Shown: positions 41,100 through 47,428 of the stretch, piece by piece
Layout: every line of letters begins with the position of its first letter
Position numbering within the stretch: the stretch's first letter is position 1
Origin: Spongospora subterranea f. sp. subterranea
Taxonomy: Eukaryota; Endomyxa: Phytomyxea; Phytomyxea; Plasmodiophorida
Assembly: GCA_049724395.1 (NCBI GenBank)
Contig: JAUGWO010000303.1
Location: 1-47,428 of the forward strand
Length of the DNA stretch: 47,428 bases
Reading direction: 5' to 3'
Notes under the pieces: generated by a model
Databases searched by the model: none
Told to the model about the DNA's origin: nothing
The model's input: the letters and a program-made list of their open reading frames with translations, nothing else
Program-made: the position numbers and the translations under genes

Positions 41100-44000
41100 T
41101 AAATAGGGGCAGGGGCCTATAGATTCTCGAATCCAGTACGTTCCGGACGATAAACAGTGGCTGCGAGGATTCTTCTGGGAGGAATACGGGTTCTGGTGGA
41201 CAGATCTGTTCTCGTTTCGTGATATCGTTCGCGTGGTATGGTTCAAGCTGGCACACATGGAAAGTGTTATGAACCCGCCAGGTTGTTGGTAGCTTCACCG
41301 AGTATGTCATCTCGTTAATGATTTCTATGATTAGGAAAAGTCCTGCGAATCGATCTTCGAGTTTTGGGCATGGTCGTGTTGTATTCCAATCGGTTCTCTT
41401 CACCGTAACCAACTCGCCAAGTGAATATTGCGGGAACATCGGATCGTATTTTGTCGGCGTATTTTTTCATCGATTTCACGGCCTGTTCGAGTTGTCGTCG
41501 TAAAAATAAACGAATGCTTGGAAGGTGATTCGCCCTTTCGTCAGCCGAGGATCGATTGTGCGGGGATGGAACCCATAATTAGCGAAGAACGGGGAGACTT
41601 GAGTCGATGAATGCTCTGTGTTGTTGTACTGAAATTCTGCTAGCGCCAGCCAGTCTTCCCAGTCATCTTGCTGATAGGAGGTGAACGTCCTCAAATACTG
41701 CTCTACCACCAAATTGACCCGTTCTGTCTGTCCGTTGGTCTGTGGATGTCTTGACGTAGATAGTTTCCGTTGAATCTGTAGCCGTCGGAGAAGACTTTTC
41801 CAAAATCCTGCAACCATCTGCGGGCCGCGGTCTGATACAACGTCGTCCGGAAGTCTAAAAAACCCTAAACACTTGCCGTAGCATCAATTCAGCTAGTTGT
41901 GGAGATGTGATTGATTCTTTGCAGGACGATCAACCACGACGAGAATTGAGTCAAACCCGTTGGATTTGGGTAGTTTGACTATAAAATCTAGTGATATGGA
42001 TCGCCATAAATCCGTTGGAATGGGTAATGGTCTTAACAGTCCTGGTGGCGACTTGGTTCGCTGACAGCGATCAAACGATTGGACATAACGTCGGACGAAG
42101 TCGGTCATTCCGGACCACCAAATATGTCGTTGAACTGCTTGAAGCGTTTTCCGTCTACCTAGGTGACCTCCTAATGGCCCGTCGTGGAGCCGTGCGAGTA
42201 TCTTGAGTTGTGCAGCTTCTGTGGGTACTAAAAAAAGTGCCTGTTGTCTGTACAGTAGGCCATCATGGACCTTGAACGGCCGGCTTTCGGGAGTTGATAT
42301 GATACTGTGCAGCTGTAGGGGAACTGTGCTCAGACGTTTCTCAGACAGGAGTGAAGTTCGTTGCTGTGCCCATACTGGATTTGAATCTTGTATTTCATAT
42401 TCGGGTCGTCGAGACAGCGCGTCCGGCTGTCCGGAGAGTGACCCTGACCGATGGTGGATTACGTAGTCGTACTCCGACAGAATCATAGACTAGCGAGCTT
42501 GACGTCGATTTAGGATCTTCGAAGTTGAAAAATAGCGCAGATTATTGTGATCTGAAAGAATCTTGATCTTATGAGGACGCCTTCCAAATAATGTCGCCAC
42601 CGCGAGATTGCCACAACCACTGCTAGTAATTCTTTACCGTGGGTCTCGTAATTGATTTCGGCAGGGGTGAATTCCGCGAATGAAATGCGATGGGGCGCAA
42701 TTTACCATCTCCTTGAACCTGTGATAATATCATACCCATGGCGAAGTCGGAGCGTCAGTTTCCACCAAACAGGGCGCTGACGGAATGAAGTGGGCTAATA
42801 TTGGTGCTTGCGTGAAGGCCCGTTTGATTGCGTCAAAAAGCTTCTTGGTGCTGGAGTTGCCAGGAAAACGGTACATCCTTCTTGGTCAGCTCGTACAGTG
42901 GCGCTGCGTATTGGGAGTATCGAGAGATGAAGTCGCGGTAAAAGTTAGCGAATCCTAAGAAGCATTGAATCGCCTTGACGGACGTGGGTGTTTGCCACGA
43001 TGTAATATTGGAGGTTTTTTCTGTGTCCACTTCAATTCCTTTCGGGCTGATGATGTACCCAAGGAATTCCACACGTCGAACTCCGAAAGCGACGCAACCG
43101 TTGTAAAACCTCCCTGACATGAGCTTCGTGTTCCGCTAGATCCTGTGAATAAATCAAGATATCATCCAGGTATACGACCACGAATTTTCCCAGGCAGTCC
43201 TGGAACGTCTCGTTCATAAATCTTTGAAACGAGGCTGGAGCATTCTTGAGACCAAATGGCATAACTTGATATTCAAAGTGGCCGTACTTGCAGTTGAGCG
43301 CCGTTTTCCATTCATCTTGTGGTCTGATTCTCACCAGGTTGTACGCGCCGCGCAGGTCAATCTTCGTGTAGCATTTGGCGCTCGCAAGTTGTTGTAAAAT
43401 GTCGTCGATTAGAGGTAGTGCATATGGTTCTCGCTTAGTGATGTTGTTGAGTGACCTGTAATCGACACACAATCTTAGTGAACCATCCTTCTTTTTAACA
43501 AAGAGAATCGGCGCTCCGAGCGGGGACTGAGAGTTCCTGATAAAACCTCGCTCCAGATTATCTTGGATGTAAGATTGTAGCACGGGGTCTTCTTTTAGCA
43601 GGGTTTGTAAGGGAGAGTTCCTGCATCTTCTTCCATATTGATGGCACAGTCGACACCTGGTCGATGCGGTGGTAGTGTTTCTGCACCTTGCTGGGAGAAA
43701 ACGTCTGCGAAATCTGAATACTGAGTCGGAAGATTAACACTTTCGTGACACGTCTCGGTTTCACCGAATATTATACCAGGGGAACCAACTTCATCTAGTT
43801 GTGTTGTAGTTAACTGCATAGGCCCCTGTGGCGTTGCCTCTTGCTGATTGCGGGCGTGAGCGGTGATTTTGAGATTTATCCAGTCGATGAAGGGGTTAGC
43901 TTGTCGAAGGAACGTCATTCCTAGCTCAATTGGGTACACTGGGCTGTCGATTATGAAAAACTTGGCGTGAAACTGGATAGAGGCTATCGAAATATGCAGA

Positions 44001-44726
44001 AGACAGGTTTGGTGTGTTACTGGACGGAGATGTCTGCCATCTATCACGCTAAGAGGGATTGGGGCGCTAAGATTTTATAGTGGGAATTGATTGAGGAGAG
44101 CGAATTTCCGATCGATAAATAATGACGAAGCACCACAATCAATAAACGCGACAGTTTCAATAGCCTCCGTTCTTGGCGGCAACGAAATAGAACAAGGAGG
44201 GCATAGCATTGGGGCTATGGCATTATCGACAACAGTCGTCGATATTAGGTGGGCCGGAGGCGAATATGTTGAATGTGGTTGTGTATTCGGGTGATTTACA
44301 CGTGGAGGTAGCTTATGCGTTGCAATGGGATGGCCAGCTTCTCCACAGTATAAGCATAAGTTGGCGCGACGACGTCGGTCCTTCTCCTCTACCGTGAGAG
44401 CAGCGCGGGGAACACTAATGGCGTTGACTCTCGCGTCCGGAACTGACTCGAACGGGTTTATCGCGTCGATCACCATCGGAACGGGTCGCTGCGGGACTCT
44501 GGAGGGACGATAAGGCCTATACGGTTGAGATGGTAGCGGTGGTGGCACATTGTGGACGGGGACTGAAACCGGGTGGTCTCGTGTGGCGTGTCTTTGGGTT
44601 TTTTCCTTGTTTATTAAAAGTTGATACGGTGTCTACGCAGGGCCGCGCGTCTGGACGAGTAGGACGCTCAGCTCTAGCAATAATTGTTTCGAGTGAGCGC
44701 CTACTATATCCAGACGCTTGAGCCAC
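41100..44726 (-). mobile_element. Ty3/gypsy retroelement, family 2 (fossil, broken, no LTR seen)
   Basis: Minus strand, right to left: gag with a CCHC knuckle (CLYCGEAGHPIATH, about 44350), aspartic protease (FIDCGASSLFID, about 44120), reverse transcriptase ([41 protein letters not shown]; 43583-43100), RNase H, integrase zinc finger (GHLGRRKTLQAVQRHIWW), core (SLDFIVKLPKS) and C-terminal domain to the beginning of a chromodomain (LFIVRNVLDSR, about 41150), where it stops. It is clearly a different family from 35232-40600, with about 40-60 percent similarity in RT and integrase by eye. About six or more breaks. Both ends are truncated, so age cannot be judged from LTRs. Confidence 0.9.
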
Positions 44727-45649
44727 TGCTCCGACTTGTTAGAAAGGAAGCCTCCTGTGGTAACAACGATTGGGGTGAATTGAGCCTGGAACGCATCTTG
44801 ATACTTGCGGTTTTCTCGTGCTCCCGAGCTTCAAGCATACGGCGAAGGGCGGCTCTCGTGACTGTCGTCGGCCTGACGTCTGGTAGTGGGCGGGCACGAG
44901 CAAGCAGGGCTTGGTTGTGGGCGGTCGTAGCTGCGATGAAGGTCAGGTCGATATTGCCGCTAACACCATTCGGGGCTGCAGGACCGAGGACTCGTAGATC
45001 AGCACGGAGCAAGGGGTTCGCTTGGTCGCGATCTGCATGGGCTTCTGCCGTGACCGTCGATGACTTCGCGCGACACGCCTTGAACAGGAAATGGCAAACC
45101 TTCTCATGACGCGTCTTGGCCGGTTGATTACCGCCGAATCTCGCACCGGTCGGCATGAAGGAACGTCGCCGCTTGGGAACAACTGACACATATCGTCGCC
45201 GCCTCTGCGTTGATCAGAAGGCGGGAGGTCAAGGCTGAACGTACCTGCTGGTTCGACAGCTCCAGACTGGGGGTTTAGGGGACGATTTGTAACCAGGCTT
45301 GCGACAGCGATGACATGTGCTCCACGTGTGCGGCTCGCAGAAGGGTCGGCAAAGAAGCGTGTAGATCCTCAGCACGGTCGCGGTGAAGAAGGGGAAGGCG
45401 GCGCTCGGGCATATCGGGAAGGTCGACGCGATTCGCCTGACGATGATTAATTCGCATCTCGTGTAGCCAGGTCTCCGACAGCGCCTTGGACTGCGTCGTC
45501 ATCTCCACTCGAATCAAATCGTATTCAATGATGCCGATGCCGCCGAGTGATGGAGGGAGAGTGGCCAGCGTCTTGGAGATTTCTGAGAAGTCATTCACGC
45601 CGCAGATGGACGGCAGTCCTGACAGAAGTCCTTCGGTTGCACGATTTAA
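44700..45649 (-). mobile_element. LINE fragment: RT thumb and restriction-like endonuclease (5'-truncated)
   Basis: On the minus strand 45649-45275 encodes the end of a non-LTR reverse transcriptase (TLATLPPSLGGIGIIEYDLI; LPxxLGGxGI is a recognised thumb motif) and a following helical region. The frame changes in 45275-45190, then 45189-44704 encodes RTRHEKVCHFLF-like residues (NQPAKTRHEKVCHFLFKACR), NPLLRADLRVLG and IDLTFIAA, and later LRRMLEAREHEKTASIK. The order resembles the C-terminal restriction-like endonuclease of R2/CRE-type LINEs, unlike the APE-type LINE at 1-4877. 5' truncation is usual for LINE insertions. Its 5' end abuts copy C of the OrsD-type family inside the first zinc finger. 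Confidence 0.7.
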
Positions 45650-47411
45650 CATTCACCAAACTAGTGTCATTGTTCATTTACTAAATGGTGCTCAACGCTG
45701 CATTCGACGAGATTCCAGATCCAATCTGTTTCCTTGTCCCGTTTCTGATTGTTTTTTCGTCAATATCAACCCTGGGAATTTAAAACGCCATGTATCATCA
45801 TGTTGCCATTCCTTGGAGCCTAACGTCGAGTCTTTATCAAATGATGCAGGCGATCCTCACCAGTATCTTTTGCAGCATTGATACTGTGTTCATGAAGATT
45901 GGAATGTAATCATCTGCAAGTCATGTCAGTATGCGTTGAATCGTTTGATCAGTACTGTTTGCCGACATTCAAAACGCAAACATCAGCAGAATACCACCCC
46001 TTCGGATGTGAAACGAGCCATGTCGATTCTTGATTCGGAAAATTGTTGGCAGTGATCACACCTCGCTTAGCAAGATCATGATTCCTGGCTCCGAACTCAT
46101 TGAACCGGTTCAAGGTATCAAACTACATTATGGTTTTTAATTTGTCGACTGTTCGTACTATTGTCGTGAGAAAGATTCCATTCGAAAGCACCGGTCCATC
46201 ATTCACGCTGGTTCAATCTCGCAATCTTCCGTGTTTCGTCAAGTTCACGTCCAAACCCTGTTTAAAGGTAGAAAACAATCATTAAAAAAAATAACGATCC
46301 AATGAATTTGCCATATAGGGCCAAAGACCAGATTCTTCGGCGTCAACGCCTTTCAACCTCTCAAGCAAACTGTTGAACTTGATGCACGGGATGTTGATGC
46401 AGCTTTTGAGGCCTTACACCTCAACAACCCAACCATAGCTGTATCTGCACTCCTGGATGAGCGCACTCGCCACCCATTTTTTCGATCCAGAAATTGGGAC
46501 CGCTTGATTGAAAACGATTTCCAGTTTGTTGACCTCGCCATTCTCATCGAGATTGTCGCATGGCAAATGATCACGATCCTCTTGAAAATCTTGTCCTTGA
46601 TGCATGCAGAGACTATATCGATGCTGTGCACAACTTACTTTTACGAGTTCCGTTTGTCGCAACTAGAAAAATATTATCTGGGAATAGGTGAGCAACTTGT
46701 AACCGTCACTGTTTGAGAATAATCAGTTTTCGCAGCAATGAGAATGTTGAAACGCGCGGTTTTCATGGATATCAAGAGCGGTCCACCAAAATCAGATGTG
46801 CGCAAAACCTGAGCCGACTGATGCTGATGCTCGTAAGAATATACAACAATCACCAGGAATCTGCGACATTGATGATTAATGATCCACGTTTGGTTGAGAT
46901 GCTGTTGCAACGCTATCAACAATTGATCACGGTCAGGCTAAATCATCAGATTTACTTCCGGCCCTTCAAGATATTCTCTTGGCAAAACGCCATTTTGCGT
47001 TGATAGTATATGGCAAGAATCGTATATTCAGTCAATGCTGTATCGATATATCATATTTTAGGATTTTCCAGATGAGGCCACTGGATATTCGTTTGTTTCC
47101 CCAATCAAGATCAGCTCATCCCTTTCGGAAATGCAATTCCATGGAGCTACGTCACATACCTGGAATCCCGAAACAAAAGAACCAATTTCAGATATTCAAG
47201 CAGCATCTCAGCACTCATGCATTTCACCAATATTGCTTTAAACTGTTTGTGGTGGTTTTCCAGAGCATTCACATCATTGTGTAAATTCATTACGGACGGT
47301 GTTAACTCCCCTTTCAATGGCTTTCGCGAAATGCTCCGGCTGCTGTCAATATCCATTAGTTCCAACCCGGAAATGCCTATATTCTATTGGGCCGACAATG
47401 TCAGATTTTGA
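45650..47411 (+). pseudogene. OrsD-type multi-zinc-finger protein, copy C (decayed)
   Basis: Begins mid-finger (NIHQTSVIVHLLNGAQ), aligning with HIRQTH...MTVIIRLSNG of copy A; the first Cys pair is lost at the LINE junction. Then CPVSDCFF...HVSSCC, an OrsD-like finger (IICKSCQYAL...HSKRKH), IEPVQGIKLHYGF, YYCREKDSIRKH, LDERTRHPFF, ETRGFHGYQERS, SSSLSEMQFHG and, at the right edge, NPEMPIFYWADN. Introns 46268-46318 (51 bp) and 46688-46735 (48 bp) match copy A in position and phase. There is an in-frame stop near 45881 and several frame changes afterwards (at least four breaks). It is closer to copy A than to B in the FHGYQERST region. It runs to the end of the window and its C-terminal part may continue beyond. 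Confidence 0.75.
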
Positions 47412-47428
47412 CCTCAGCTAACTCTGGA

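Noticed and set aside
1-47428. tRNA or rRNA genes
   Set aside because: No cloverleaf with A/B boxes or conserved rRNA segments was noticed by eye; a covariance search would be needed to be certain.

Overview
The window looks like repeat-rich nuclear DNA of a microbial eukaryote. Spliceosomal introns of about 45-70 bp, spliced zinc-finger genes, chromodomain Ty3/gypsy elements, Mutator, hAT, pogo and mariner transposons and long minisatellites all argue against a prokaryote. A LINE tail made of CCCTAAAA units resembles a TTTTAGGG telomere repeat. That would fit plasmodiophorids (Rhizaria), but fungi, oomycetes and other protists are not excluded. Almost every protein-like segment is mobile or decayed.

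Layout. 1-4877: a GC-rich APE-type LINE (plus strand) with a telomere-like tail. 4918-5390: two tandem arrays (56-bp and 29-bp units). 5396-5559: a solo LTR, then a chromodomain-bearing Ty3/gypsy remnant. 6198-12160: two decayed minus-strand paralogues (A and B) of a multi-zinc-finger OrsD-type protein, plus a recent ~755-bp tandem duplication of B's 5' end. 12237-12970: a Ty1/copia fossil. 13560-15235: an unrecognised spliced gene (D) whose broken partial copy lies at the edge of a ~3.1-kb array of the same 56-bp unit (15948-19090). 19451-21132: two long hairpins and a repeat-in-repeat structure. 22984-24087: a spliced gene (E) with three copies of a Cys/RWG repeat. 24467-25440: hAT remnant. 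26027-26885: small two-exon gene (F). 27120-28460: Mutator-like remnant. 30015-32275: a pogo-like transposon with clear terminal inverted repeats and TA duplication, holding a perfect 53-bp inverted repeat. 32565-34626: a mariner with Stowaway-like ends. 35232-40600 and 41100-44726: two minus-strand Ty3/gypsy fossils, the first with one LTR and a foreign retroelement piece inside. 44700-45649: an endonuclease-bearing LINE fragment fused to a third OrsD-type paralogue (C, 45650-47411).

The genes do not form a pathway. The most interesting theme is the OrsD-type family: three copies, shared intron positions, and in copy B a C-terminal part whose spaced R, K and R motifs resemble tyrosine recombinases. 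This suggests a DNA-mobilising element family rather than ordinary host genes. Genes D, E and F are the best candidates for genuine lineage-specific host genes. No rRNA, tRNA or CRISPR was recognised. All calls come from reading the sequence without database searches.
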